64,000 bases of DNA, taken from assembly GCA_041393775.1 (NCBI GenBank), contig JAWKJM010000003.1, positions 620,001 to 684,000 of the forward strand, in the 5' to 3' direction. Shown piece after piece: positions 34,814 through 43,045 of the stretch. This stretch comes from JADKAV01 sp041393775. GTDB taxonomy: Bacteria; Actinomycetota; Actinomycetes; S36-B12; UBA10799. The notes beneath the pieces were generated by a model that was not told where the DNA came from, searched no databases, and saw only the letters and a list, made by a program, of their open reading frames with translations. The position numbers were made by a program, and so were the translations under genes. Each line of letters opens with the position of its first letter. The first letter of the stretch is position 1.

Positions 34814-36655
34814 CTAGAAGGCGTCCTCGGACAGCTCCATGATCTCCAGGTTGGTCGTCTGCGCGGCCAGCTTCTCGCCGGCGAGCAACGGCAGGCGGTT
34901 CTGGGCGAACCACTTGGCCGCGGCGATCTTGCCGGTGTAGAACTGCTCGTCCTTGGCCGAGGCTCCGGCCTCAAGGGCGGCGCCGGCCACCTCGGCCTGC
35001 CGCAGCAGCAGCCAGCCGATGATCAGGTCGCCCACCGCCATCAGCAGGCGGGTGGTGTTCAGGCCGACCTTGTAGATCTCGGGCAGGTCCTTCTGGGAGT
35101 TCATCGCCCAGCCTCCGAGGACCCCGATCAGACCCTGGACGTCTTCGAGGGCCTTGCCGAGAAGTTCGCGCTCAGCGGCGAGCTGGTCGCCGTCGGAGGT
35201 GTTCTTCACGGTCTCGGTGATCTCAGCGGCGACCTTGGTGATCGCCTGGAACTGGTCGCGGACCATCTTGCGGAAGAAGAAGTCCAGACCCTGGATCGCC
35301 GTAGTGCCTTCGTACAGGGTGTCGATCTTGGAGTCGCGGATGTACTGCTCGATCGGGTAGTCCTGCAGGTAGCCGGAGCCGCCGAGGGTCTGCAGCGACT
35401 GCGCGAGCATCTCGTAGGAGCGCTCCGAGCCCACGCCCTTGACGATCGGCAGCAGCAGGTCGTTGATGCGCTCGGCCATGTCGTCCTCGCCACCGGTGAG
35501 GCGGGCCTGGGCGACCTTGTCCTGCCACATGGCGGTGTACATCACCAGCGCCCGCATGCCTTCCGCGTAACTCTTCTGCAGCATCAGCGAGCGGCGTACG
35601 TCCGGGTGGTGGATGATCGACACGCGCGGGGCGGTCTTGTCCAGCATCTGGGTCAGGTCGGAGCCCTGCATGCGCTCCTTGGCGTACTCGAGGGCGTTGA
35701 GGTAGCCGGTGCCGAGCGTCGCGATGGCCTTGGTGCCGACCATCATGCGTGCGTACTCGATGACCTTGAACATCTGGGCGATGCCCTCGTGCACGTCACC
35801 GACCAGGTAGCCGATCGCCGGCTCCTTGTCGCCGAACGTGATCTCACAGGTGGTGGAGACCTTCAGGCCCATCTTCTTCTCGACGTTGGTGACATAGGCG
35901 CCGTTGCGCTCGCCCAACTCACCGGTCTCGATGTCGAACATGAACTTGGGGACGACGAACAGGCTCAAGCCCTTCGTGCCCGGTCCGCCGGCACCCTCGA
36001 CGCCCTCCGGGCGGGCCAGGACGAGGTGGACGATGTTGTCGCTCATGTCGTGCTCGGCGGAGGTGATGAAGCGCTTCACGCCTTCGATGCGCCAGGTGCC
36101 GTCACCGTTGTCGAAGGCCTTCGTGCGGCCTGCGCCCACATCGGAGCCTGCGTCCGGCTCGGTGAGGACCATGGTGGCGCCCCACTGGCCGTCGACCATG
36201 CGTTCGGCCATCTTCTTCTGGTCCTCGTTGCCGAGGTTGTACAGGATGCCGGCGAAGCCCGGGCCGGACATGTACATGAAGGCTGCCGGGTTGGCGCCGA
36301 GCACCAACTCTGCCACTGCCCACCGGAGGCTGGGCGGGCAGTTGATGCCGCCGAGGCCCTCCGGGATCTCGAGGCGCCATCCTTCGGAGTCCATCAGGGC
36401 CTGGTAGCCCTTCTTGAAGTCCTCGGGCATGGTCACCGAGTAGGTCGCGGGGTCGTAGACCGGGGGGTTGCGGTCGGCGGATGCGAACGTGTCCGACAGG
36501 ATGCCGGTCGCCAGGGCCTCGGTGTTCTTCAGGAAGTCCTTGGCGGTGTCCACGTCGATGTCCTCGAACGGGGCAACGCCCATGCGGTCCTTGCCGCCGA
36601 AGACTTCGAACAGGTTGAACTCGATGTCGCGCAGATTGCTCTTGTAGTGGGTCAC
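34814..36655 (-). CDS. Acyl-CoA dehydrogenase, FadE5-like long form
   Basis: 613 residues, the large acyl-CoA dehydrogenase type found as FadE5 in mycobacteria. It has an N-terminal extension, the core motifs TEPDAGSDVGAGRT and FITSAEHDMSDN, the catalytic Glu in the YEGTTAIQG segment, and an extra C-terminal helical domain. It oxidises saturated acyl-CoAs in beta-oxidation with FAD and ETF. Two operator-like boxes lie 49-86 bases upstream. It stands alone, with the amidotransferase gene diverging. Confidence 0.92.
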   Translation of the reverse strand: MTHYKSNLRDIEFNLFEVFGGKDRMGVAPFEDIDVDTAKDFLKNTEALATGILSDTFASADRNPPVYDPATYSVTMPEDFKKGYQALMDSEGWRLEIPEGLGGINCPPSLRWAVAELVLGANPAAFMYMSGPGFAGILYNLGNEDQKKMAERMVDGQWGATMVLTEPDAGSDVGAGRTKAFDNGDGTWRIEGVKRFITSAEHDMSDNIVHLVLARPEGVEGAGGPGTKGLSLFVVPKFMFDIETGELGERNGAYVTNVEKKMGLKVSTTCEITFGDKEPAIGYLVGDVHEGIAQMFKVIEYARMMVGTKAIATLGTGYLNALEYAKERMQGSDLTQMLDKTAPRVSIIHHPDVRRSLMLQKSYAEGMRALVMYTAMWQDKVAQARLTGGEDDMAERINDLLLPIVKGVGSERSYEMLAQSLQTLGGSGYLQDYPIEQYIRDSKIDTLYEGTTAIQGLDFFFRKMVRDQFQAITKVAAEITETVKNTSDGDQLAAERELLGKALEDVQGLIGVLGGWAMNSQKDLPEIYKVGLNTTRLLMAVGDLIIGWLLLRQAEVAGAALEAGASAKDEQFYTGKIAAAKWFAQNRLPLLAGEKLAAQTTNLEIMELSEDAF

Positions 36656-36703
36656 CGGTTATTGCTCCCGTTGCTAGGCACCGCCGATGGCGGGGCGGGT
36701 CGT

Positions 36704-36741
36704 GTTACCCGTCAGTAACTAATAATGCTACTCGCCAGTAA
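36704..36741. promoter_or_regulatory. Tandem operator boxes upstream of the FadE5-like gene
   Basis: Box 1 GTTACCCGTCAGTAAC (36704-36719) has a palindromic GTTAC/GTAAC frame. Box 2 CTACTCGCCAGTAA (36728-36741) matches it at 11 of 14 positions, 23 bp downstream, about two helical turns. AACTTACGCAA (36740-36750), the half-site of the desaturase operator, follows directly. Together they suggest binding by a TetR-type fatty-acid regulator. The rest of this 349-base gap shows nothing recognisable. Confidence 0.65.
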
Positions 36742-37004
36742 CTTACGCAACCCCCGCGGGGTATCCGCCCCCGGTGCTGCGGCGCCCCTCCGCGCCGCAG
36801 CAGGCATACGTTCCCGGACCGAGCGGCCACTTCCACACTATTTCGCTGCGCCGCGTCGCTGAATGATTCGGAGGCGGTTGCAACCATCCCTCCACCGAAT
36901 CGAAGCCCGGGCTCCACCATCGCCTGGCCTTGCGAGAAGTCGGCCGCAACGTTGACCCGCAACGGGGGAGGCGATACGCGGTCGTGCACGCCACACTGGC
37001 TGAC

Positions 37005-37850
37005 ATGTGCCGCCTCTTCGGGATCAACGCCGGGACCGCCGAGGTCCATGTGGACTACTGGCTGGTCGATGCGCCGGACAGCATCCTCGTGGAGAGCCAC
37101 CGCAACCCGGACGGGACGGGCATCGGATGGTTCGAGGCCGACGACGCCCCCCACATCGACAAGCAGCCGACGAGCGCCTTCACCGACACCCCGTTCAGCC
37201 ATGAAGCCGGATCCGTGGTCGCGCGTACCCTCGTCACCCACATCCGGGCGGCCACCGCCGGGCACAACGCGGTCGAGAACACACACCCGTTCCTCGTCGA
37301 CGGTCTCGTTGTGGCGCACAACGGCGGGTTCGGGGATCTGGGCGCCGTCGAGGCGGAGCTCGGGGACTACATGACCGACGTCCACGGACAGACCGACTCG
37401 GAACGCTATGCCGCGTTGATCGCGAAGTTCGCCGCGCAGAACGGCGGCGACGTGGGGGCGGGATTGACGGCCGCCGCCAACTGGCTGGCCGACAATGTGC
37501 CCATGTACTCACTGAACTGCCTGGTGGCCACCGCCGGGAACCTGTGGGCGCTGCGCTATCCGGACCAGCGGGCACTTCATGTCGCCCGCCGCCGGATCGA
37601 TCCCGCCACCGGGGCGATGCGGGCGAAGTCGTCACTGGCCCAGCACACGGTGAAGGTCGACCGACCGGTCGAGGTTGTGATCGTGGCCAGTGAGCGCATA
37701 GACGGCGGTGAGGACTGGCGGATGCTGGAAGCCGGCGAGTTGATCCACGTGGGTCCAGACCTGTCGATGTCCTCACGTCTGGTGGTGGAGCACCCTCCCG
37801 CGCATCTCCACCTGCTGGACGAATCCGACCCCAACGTGGACACCTACTGA
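37005..37850 (+). CDS. Class II glutamine amidotransferase (EgtC/YafJ-like)
   Basis: 281 residues. ATG at 37005 places the catalytic Cys at position 2 (MCRLFG), as the Ntn-type glutaminase fold requires; upstream in-frame starts would bury it and are rejected. Other glutaminase motifs are RNPDGTGIGWF, THIRAAT and VVAHNGGFGD. The protein is a stand-alone amidotransferase or hydrolase; EgtC-type gamma-glutamyl hydrolysis is one possibility, but no ergothioneine genes are nearby. Confidence 0.85.
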   Translation: MCRLFGINAGTAEVHVDYWLVDAPDSILVESHRNPDGTGIGWFEADDAPHIDKQPTSAFTDTPFSHEAGSVVARTLVTHIRAATAGHNAVENTHPFLVDGLVVAHNGGFGDLGAVEAELGDYMTDVHGQTDSERYAALIAKFAAQNGGDVGAGLTAAANWLADNVPMYSLNCLVATAGNLWALRYPDQRALHVARRRIDPATGAMRAKSSLAQHTVKVDRPVEVVIVASERIDGGEDWRMLEAGELIHVGPDLSMSSRLVVEHPPAHLHLLDESDPNVDTY

Positions 37851-37912
37851 GCGGGCTGCCCTGTGGCCGCGCATGCCTGACGCAACACTGCGGTCGGTTT
37901 CGCGTTAGCCAT

Positions 37913-38093
37913 CCGCGGCGTTCAGGCGGGGAAATGCCGGACGGAAATCGCTCGCGTTAGAGAACGTGCACGAGGTTAGAGAAGCCACACGTGCATTCGC
38001 TAACCTCGTGCACGATCTCTAACCTCGCGACCATTCTCTAACCTCGCGGCCCACTTCTGCGGCGACCGAGTACACGAGCCATTTTCGGACTAG
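37913..38093. repeat. 181-bp family B element, copy B3 (plus partial unit to 38128)
   Basis: Contains a 40-bp lead-in (37921-37960), two forward units (37953, 37972) and three inverted units (37996, 38015, 38034), pitch 19-24-19-19 bp, and a tail ending CGGACTAG. It matches the reverse complement of 47111-47291 at 173 of 181 positions with no gaps. A second partial front end follows at 38091-38128. It fills most of the gap before the phosphofructokinase gene. Confidence 0.93.
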
Positions 38094-38201
38094 AGAACGT
38101 CCACGAGGTTGGAGAAGCCACACGTGCGCCGGGCGCCACCATCCACCCAGATGAACGGCCACCCTGGCGCGGGTCCAGCGGCGCCTACTAGCCTTTCGGC
38201 C

Positions 38202-39428
38202 ATGCCCGTTCGCAAAGTTGCCCTGCTCACCGCAGGTGGTCTCGCACCCTGCCTCTCCTCAGCCGTCGGCGGCCTGATCCAGAAGTACACCGCCATCGAC
38301 CCGAGCATCGAGATCATCGGTTACATCAACGGCTACCACGGTCTGCTGCTTGGCAATTCCGTGCCGGTGACTCAGGAGGTCCGCGACAACGCCGGCCTGT
38401 TGCACAAGTTCGGCGGCAGCCCGATCGGCAACAGTCGCGTGAAACTCACGAACGTCGATGACTGCGTCAAGCGGAGCCTGGTGCAGCCCGGCCAGGATCC
38501 GCTGCAGGTGGCGGCCGAACAACTCACCCGCGACGGCGTGGACGTCCTGCACACGATCGGCGGCGACGACACCAACACCACCGCCGCCGACCTCGCCGCC
38601 TACCTGCACGAGAACGGTTACGAGTTGACAGTGGTGGGTCTCCCGAAGACCATCGACAACGACGTCATCCCGATCAAGCAGTCATTGGGGGCCTGGACGG
38701 CCGCCGAGCAGGGATCGATCTTCGCGCAGAACATCATCGCCGAGCACACGTCGAACCCGAGGATGCTGATCATCCACGAGGTCATGGGCCGCAACTGTGG
38801 ATGGCTGACCGCCGCGACCGCCGTGAAGTACCGCGAGTGGCTGGACGAGCAGGAGTGGAACCCGGGCATCGGCCTGGATCGTCGGGGATGGGACATACAC
38901 GCGGTGTTCGTGCCGGAGATGGGCTTCGACATCGCTGCTGAGGCCGAGCGGCTGATCGCAGTCATGGACGAGGTCGGCTGCGTGAACATCTTCTTGTCCG
39001 AAGGGGCCGGCGTGGCAGAGATCGTCTCTGAGATGCAGGCCCGTGGTGAGGAGGTCGGTCGGGACGCGTTCGGTCACGTCAAACTCGACACGATTAACCC
39101 GGGCAAATGGTTCGGGAACCAGTTCGCCGAGATGCTCAAGGCGGAGAAGACCATGGTGTGGAAGAGCGGCTACTTCGCCCGGTCGGCGGCGTCCAACGAC
39201 GAGGACCTCGCGCTGATCAGGCGGTGCACCGACCTCGCCGTGGACGCGGCCCTGCGTGGCGAGTCCGGTGTCACCGGCCAGGACGAGCAGGCCGGTGACG
39301 AACTGCGCGTCATCGAGTTCCCACGGATCCGTGGCGGCAAGCCGTTCGACATCGACGAGCCGTGGTTCGGGGACCTGCTTTCGGCCATCGGACAAGCGAA
39401 GGGTTCCAAGCAGCACGTGGAGCACTGA
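38202..39428 (+). CDS. pfp: Pyrophosphate-dependent 6-phosphofructokinase
   Basis: 408 residues of the PFK fold. The active-site loop is GGDDTNTTAAD, with Asp in the position that favours PPi over ATP, followed by PKTIDND and the EVMGRNCGWLTA block. It interconverts fructose-6-phosphate and fructose-1,6-bisphosphate reversibly using PPi. ATG 38202 has TAGCCT seven bases upstream, so it is leaderless; longer in-frame starts fall in the repeat. The methyltransferase gene follows in the same direction after 40 bases. Confidence 0.93.
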   Translation: MPVRKVALLTAGGLAPCLSSAVGGLIQKYTAIDPSIEIIGYINGYHGLLLGNSVPVTQEVRDNAGLLHKFGGSPIGNSRVKLTNVDDCVKRSLVQPGQDPLQVAAEQLTRDGVDVLHTIGGDDTNTTAADLAAYLHENGYELTVVGLPKTIDNDVIPIKQSLGAWTAAEQGSIFAQNIIAEHTSNPRMLIIHEVMGRNCGWLTAATAVKYREWLDEQEWNPGIGLDRRGWDIHAVFVPEMGFDIAAEAERLIAVMDEVGCVNIFLSEGAGVAEIVSEMQARGEEVGRDAFGHVKLDTINPGKWFGNQFAEMLKAEKTMVWKSGYFARSAASNDEDLALIRRCTDLAVDAALRGESGVTGQDEQAGDELRVIEFPRIRGGKPFDIDEPWFGDLLSAIGQAKGSKQHVEH

Positions 39429-39468
39429 TCGGTGTGGCGGTTGCGCCGGCTCCCTGAGGGCCGCGCGG

Positions 39469-40218
39469 ATGCGTGACGAGCTGGCCCGCAACCGGGCGCT
39501 GTGGACTGTGGTCAACCACCGGCACACCGACGCCGCGGCACCGCAGATGTGGGCGCGTGACGGTATCCGTTGGGGGCTCTTCGGGATCCCGGAGCGGGTC
39601 CTGGGCTCGCTGCCCCCGCTGGACTCCGCGCTGGTCGCAGAACTCGGATCGGGGACTTCGTTCCTCTCCGCCGCTCTTGCCCGAGCGGGGGCTAGTCCGA
39701 TCGCCATCGACCTCAACGAGGATCAGCTCGCGACGGCCCGGCGGTGCCAGGAGCTGATCGGGCCAGTTTTCGCGCTCGTGCAGGCGGACGCGCAGGCAGT
39801 GCCGCTGCGCGATCGCGCCGTGGATCTGGTGGTCAGCGAGCACGGCGCCGGCGTGTGGTGCGATCCGGGACTATGGGTGGCCGAGGCGGCCCGGATCCTC
39901 AAACCCGGCGGCCTGCTGGTGTTCCTGGTCAACAGTGTCCTGTCGACTCTGTGCGTGCCGGCGGCCGGACCGGCCTCGCCGCGCCTCCAACGTCCGTACA
40001 GCGCATTGGGCCGGATGGAGTTCGACGGGGTCGAGTACCACCCGACCCACGCCGAGTGGATCGCCATCCTGCGGTCAAACGGTTTCGCAGTCGAAGCACT
40101 GCACGAACTCACCGCACCCGCCGGGGTGGAGGATCCCGCGTTCTACGAGATCGCGGACGCGCGCTGGGCCGAGCAATGGCCGGTGGAGGATCTGTGGGTC
40201 GCCCGGCTCACCACGTAG
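39469..40218 (+). CDS. Class I SAM-dependent methyltransferase
   Basis: 249 residues. SAM-binding motif I is VAELGSGTSFLSAALARAG, with the acidic residue of motif II in PIAIDLNEDQL and a motif IV/VI region VDLVVSEHGAGVW then ARILKPGGLLVFL, typical of methyltransf_11 proteins. The substrate is not apparent. ATG 39469 was chosen because the product then starts before the helical N-terminus; the upstream in-frame region overlaps the pfp gene. Confidence 0.82.
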   Translation: MRDELARNRALWTVVNHRHTDAAAPQMWARDGIRWGLFGIPERVLGSLPPLDSALVAELGSGTSFLSAALARAGASPIAIDLNEDQLATARRCQELIGPVFALVQADAQAVPLRDRAVDLVVSEHGAGVWCDPGLWVAEAARILKPGGLLVFLVNSVLSTLCVPAAGPASPRLQRPYSALGRMEFDGVEYHPTHAEWIAILRSNGFAVEALHELTAPAGVEDPAFYEIADARWAEQWPVEDLWVARLTT

Positions 40219-40229
40219 GCTCAGGAGTC

Positions 40230-40790
40230 GTGGACGAGATGCGGGCATCGGATGCAGACCGCGATCGATACGCGGCGATCCTCCAGCAGGCCTACGCAGA
40301 GGGACGATTGGACCGGGCGGAGTACGACGAGCGGCTCGACGCGGTTCTCGGCGCGAAGACGTATGCGCAACTGCAACCGCTGGTCGCCGACCTGCCGTCG
40401 GACAACCTGCCGGTCCTCAAGCAACCGGCCCCGCTGGTGCCGGCCCAGACCGCCGGTACGCCGATGGTGGCCGTGTTCAGTTCCGTGGAACGCAAAGGTG
40501 TCTGGAACCTGCCTGAAGACAGCAACGCGGTGGCGGTCTTCGGCAGTGTCCAGATCGATGTGCGCCGGGCACAGGTGACCTCGTCGCGCAGTGAGATCCG
40601 GGCCGTTGCGGTCTTCGGTTCTGTCGAGGTCATCGTGACTCCGGGCACGCCGGTCGAGGTGACAGGCGTGGGCGTGTTCGGGGAGTTCAATCGATCCGGC
40701 AAGGTGTCCGACCAGGTACCCGACGCCCCCGCACTGCTGGTTTCGGGGCTGGCCCTGTTCGGCTCCGTCACTGTCAAGGAGAAGGCCTAG
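40230..40790 (+). CDS. DUF1707 (SHOCT-like) domain protein with cell-wall-active antibiotics response-like C-terminus
   Basis: 186 residues. The N-terminal DUF1707 motif begins MRASDADRDRYAAILQQAY and has the helical pattern AEGRLDRAEYDERLDAV. The C-terminal half has three similar strand units (VAVFSSVERK, VAVFGSVQID, VAVFGSVEVI) plus LALFGSVTVK, a LiaF-like beta-roll. GTG 40230 is preceded by TAGGCT at eight bases (leaderless); ATG 40239 is the alternative. Such proteins are soluble or membrane-associated stress-response factors of unclear role. Confidence 0.8.
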   Translation: MDEMRASDADRDRYAAILQQAYAEGRLDRAEYDERLDAVLGAKTYAQLQPLVADLPSDNLPVLKQPAPLVPAQTAGTPMVAVFSSVERKGVWNLPEDSNAVAVFGSVQIDVRRAQVTSSRSEIRAVAVFGSVEVIVTPGTPVEVTGVGVFGEFNRSGKVSDQVPDAPALLVSGLALFGSVTVKEKA

Positions 40791-40826
40791 CGGCAGGATG
40801 CGCCGATCCAGCGGGTGCCTGCGCCC

Positions 40827-42977
40827 TCATCCGTGAGCCGCCCAGGGCACGCCCACTGACGCGAGGAAGGCCTCGATCGGCAACGGTTCGCCGTACCGGA
40901 AGCCCTGCAGGTACCGCACCCCGAGCAACTCGACGACCTGCGCCTCAGTGATCGTCTCCACGCCTTCGGCCACGACTTCACAGTTCAACGAGGCAGCGAC
41001 GCTGGTGGCGGCCGAGAGGAAGGCGACACCCCCCTCCTGCTCGCTGCCGGCCCTGCGCACCAGGCTGCGATCGATCTTCAGCAGCGACGGCTGCAGTCTC
41101 TCCAGCCGGGTGAAGTTGGAGAAGCCGGCACCGAAGTCGTCGATCGCGATGCGGACCCCGGCCGCGCGCAGGCGTTCCAGGTTCCGCTCCGCGTCGGAGT
41201 TCTCCTGCAATTCCAGTGACTCGGTGACCTCCACCACGAACTGGCGTGGGCTGTGCCGCAAGCCTCCTGTCAGCACCTCCTCGATGAGAGGATCGTCGGC
41301 GAGTTCTTTGACGGACAGGTTGACGCAGACGAAGAAGTCCTGATCCACGCGGGTCAGCCAGAGCGGCAGCTCCCGCGCCAACTGGCCCAGCACGGTCCGT
41401 CCGAGACTGACGATCTGCCCGGACTGCTCGGCGAACGGCACGAAGTCCCCAGCCGGCACAGCGACCCCGTCCCGCATCCAGCGGACCAGAGCCTCGACCC
41501 CGGCCATCCGCATGCCGTCGGCCTCGAAGATGGGCTGGTAGTACAGACAGAAATCGCCGTCGCGCAGCGACTTGGCGAGGTCGTGGTGCAGGCGCGCCTT
41601 CCCCACCGCCTCCTGCGCGATGGCCTCGTCGTACTGCTCGTAGCGATCACCACCGCGGTTCTTCGCCGCGTACATGGCCAGATCCGCGCACATCAGCAGG
41701 TCGTCGGCCCCGGTCGCGTGTTTGGGTGCCAAGGCGATGCCGATGGCCGCCGACACGTGGATCTCGTTGTCGCCGACCAGCATGGGGTCCCGGATGCCGT
41801 TCAGCAAGCGTTCGGCCACCAGATTGGCCCGCTCCGCAGTCACGTCGTCGCACAGCAGCACCCCGAACTCGTCGCCGCCCAGCCTGCCCACATGATCGCC
41901 ATGCCGGACATGTTCAGAAAGACGTCGGACGATCTGCCGCAGCACGTCGTCGCCTGCTGGATGCCCCAACTGGTCGTTGACCCCCTTGAAGCCGTCGATG
42001 TCTATCCACAGCAACGCGATCTGACCGTTCACAGCGCGCACCCGGGCTATCTCCCGGCGGAGGGTTTCGAGCAGACTCATCCGTGACTCGGAGCCGGTCA
42101 GTGAGTCGGCGGAGGCAAGTTCACTGTTGGCCCGGTCGATCCGGGAGAGATTCCAGATCAGCGCCACCAGCAGTCCACCCACCGCGAAGAGCCACAGAAG
42201 CCGGCTGCTGTACCACCCGAACGTGTAGCGGTGGGGCGCATTCAGGTTGACGATCGACTCACCGAGCACGAACAGGGCCAGCGCTGCCAGCCAGCGGCCG
42301 ATCATCGACCCGTTGCGGGCGCAGTAGAACGTCACGACCACGCACGCCAGGCTCACTGCGACCACCAGGGCGTCCAGCACGCCGGCATAGTTGGTCTTGG
42401 TGTCATCGGCGTTGACGATCGCCACCAGGTTGGTGTTACTGACGGCGGCAAGGGTGATGAGCACACCGACTGCCGGCAGGGCTACACCCACCACTCGCTG
42501 CCGGCGGGTGAGCCCCGGCCGCCGGTGCCGCTGCTGGTCGAAGTAGATCAGCATCGCCGAGGCGCCCAGGCCGATCGGGAAGGCGAAGTGCCACGCGAAG
42601 TAGAGCGAGAGCGCGCTCTGAATCCCGCCCCACACCGACGGTCCCTCGAAGATCCCGCCCGGGTAGTACATGGGGAAGAACAGCAGGATCCCGCTGAGGT
42701 ACGCGAAGGTGCCGGCGATCATGAGATAGCCCCGACGACCTGTGCTGTGGGCGTGGGAGTACATCAGCAGCGCGGTGATCCCCGCCACCAGCGACGCCAT
42801 GAGTGCGTGTGTCACGGCGATCGCGGGGATCGCAGACAGTGGATCCGGGCCCAGTGCGTAGGAGATCGCCACGACGCCCGCGTATGCGATCAGGATGGCC
42901 GGCATCCACAGACGACTTCGTCCGGACAAGGGGCGCGGACTGTCCAGCGAGTACAACGCCTGGGCCACCGGTCCCAC
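40827..42977 (-). CDS. Membrane GGDEF-EAL protein (diguanylate cyclase/phosphodiesterase)
   Basis: 716 residues: seven or eight N-terminal transmembrane helices (residues 20-270), then a GGDEF domain (RLGGDEFGVLL) with an intact active site, then an EAL domain (GVEALVRW, ESLELQENSD, IDDFGAGFSN). Both catalytic motifs look intact, so it may both make and break cyclic di-GMP, controlled by the membrane part. The layout resembles the mycobacterial DcpA/MSDGC-1 proteins. It is monocistronic, convergent with the DUF1707 gene. Confidence 0.9.
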   Translation of the reverse strand: MGPVAQALYSLDSPRPLSGRSRLWMPAILIAYAGVVAISYALGPDPLSAIPAIAVTHALMASLVAGITALLMYSHAHSTGRRGYLMIAGTFAYLSGILLFFPMYYPGGIFEGPSVWGGIQSALSLYFAWHFAFPIGLGASAMLIYFDQQRHRRPGLTRRQRVVGVALPAVGVLITLAAVSNTNLVAIVNADDTKTNYAGVLDALVVAVSLACVVVTFYCARNGSMIGRWLAALALFVLGESIVNLNAPHRYTFGWYSSRLLWLFAVGGLLVALIWNLSRIDRANSELASADSLTGSESRMSLLETLRREIARVRAVNGQIALLWIDIDGFKGVNDQLGHPAGDDVLRQIVRRLSEHVRHGDHVGRLGGDEFGVLLCDDVTAERANLVAERLLNGIRDPMLVGDNEIHVSAAIGIALAPKHATGADDLLMCADLAMYAAKNRGGDRYEQYDEAIAQEAVGKARLHHDLAKSLRDGDFCLYYQPIFEADGMRMAGVEALVRWMRDGVAVPAGDFVPFAEQSGQIVSLGRTVLGQLARELPLWLTRVDQDFFVCVNLSVKELADDPLIEEVLTGGLRHSPRQFVVEVTESLELQENSDAERNLERLRAAGVRIAIDDFGAGFSNFTRLERLQPSLLKIDRSLVRRAGSEQEGGVAFLSAATSVAASLNCEVVAEGVETITEAQVVELLGVRYLQGFRYGEPLPIEAFLASVGVPWAAHG

Positions 42978-43045
42978 CTCCCGGCTCCCAGGCTAGGCAG
43001 TAGGCCGGCCGGGACGCTTGCCGACCTGGATGGACTCCGGGTTTG

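Noticed and set aside
36930..37004. Earlier in-frame starts of the class II amidotransferase gene
   Set aside because: They would place residues before the catalytic Cys, which must be N-terminal in this fold.
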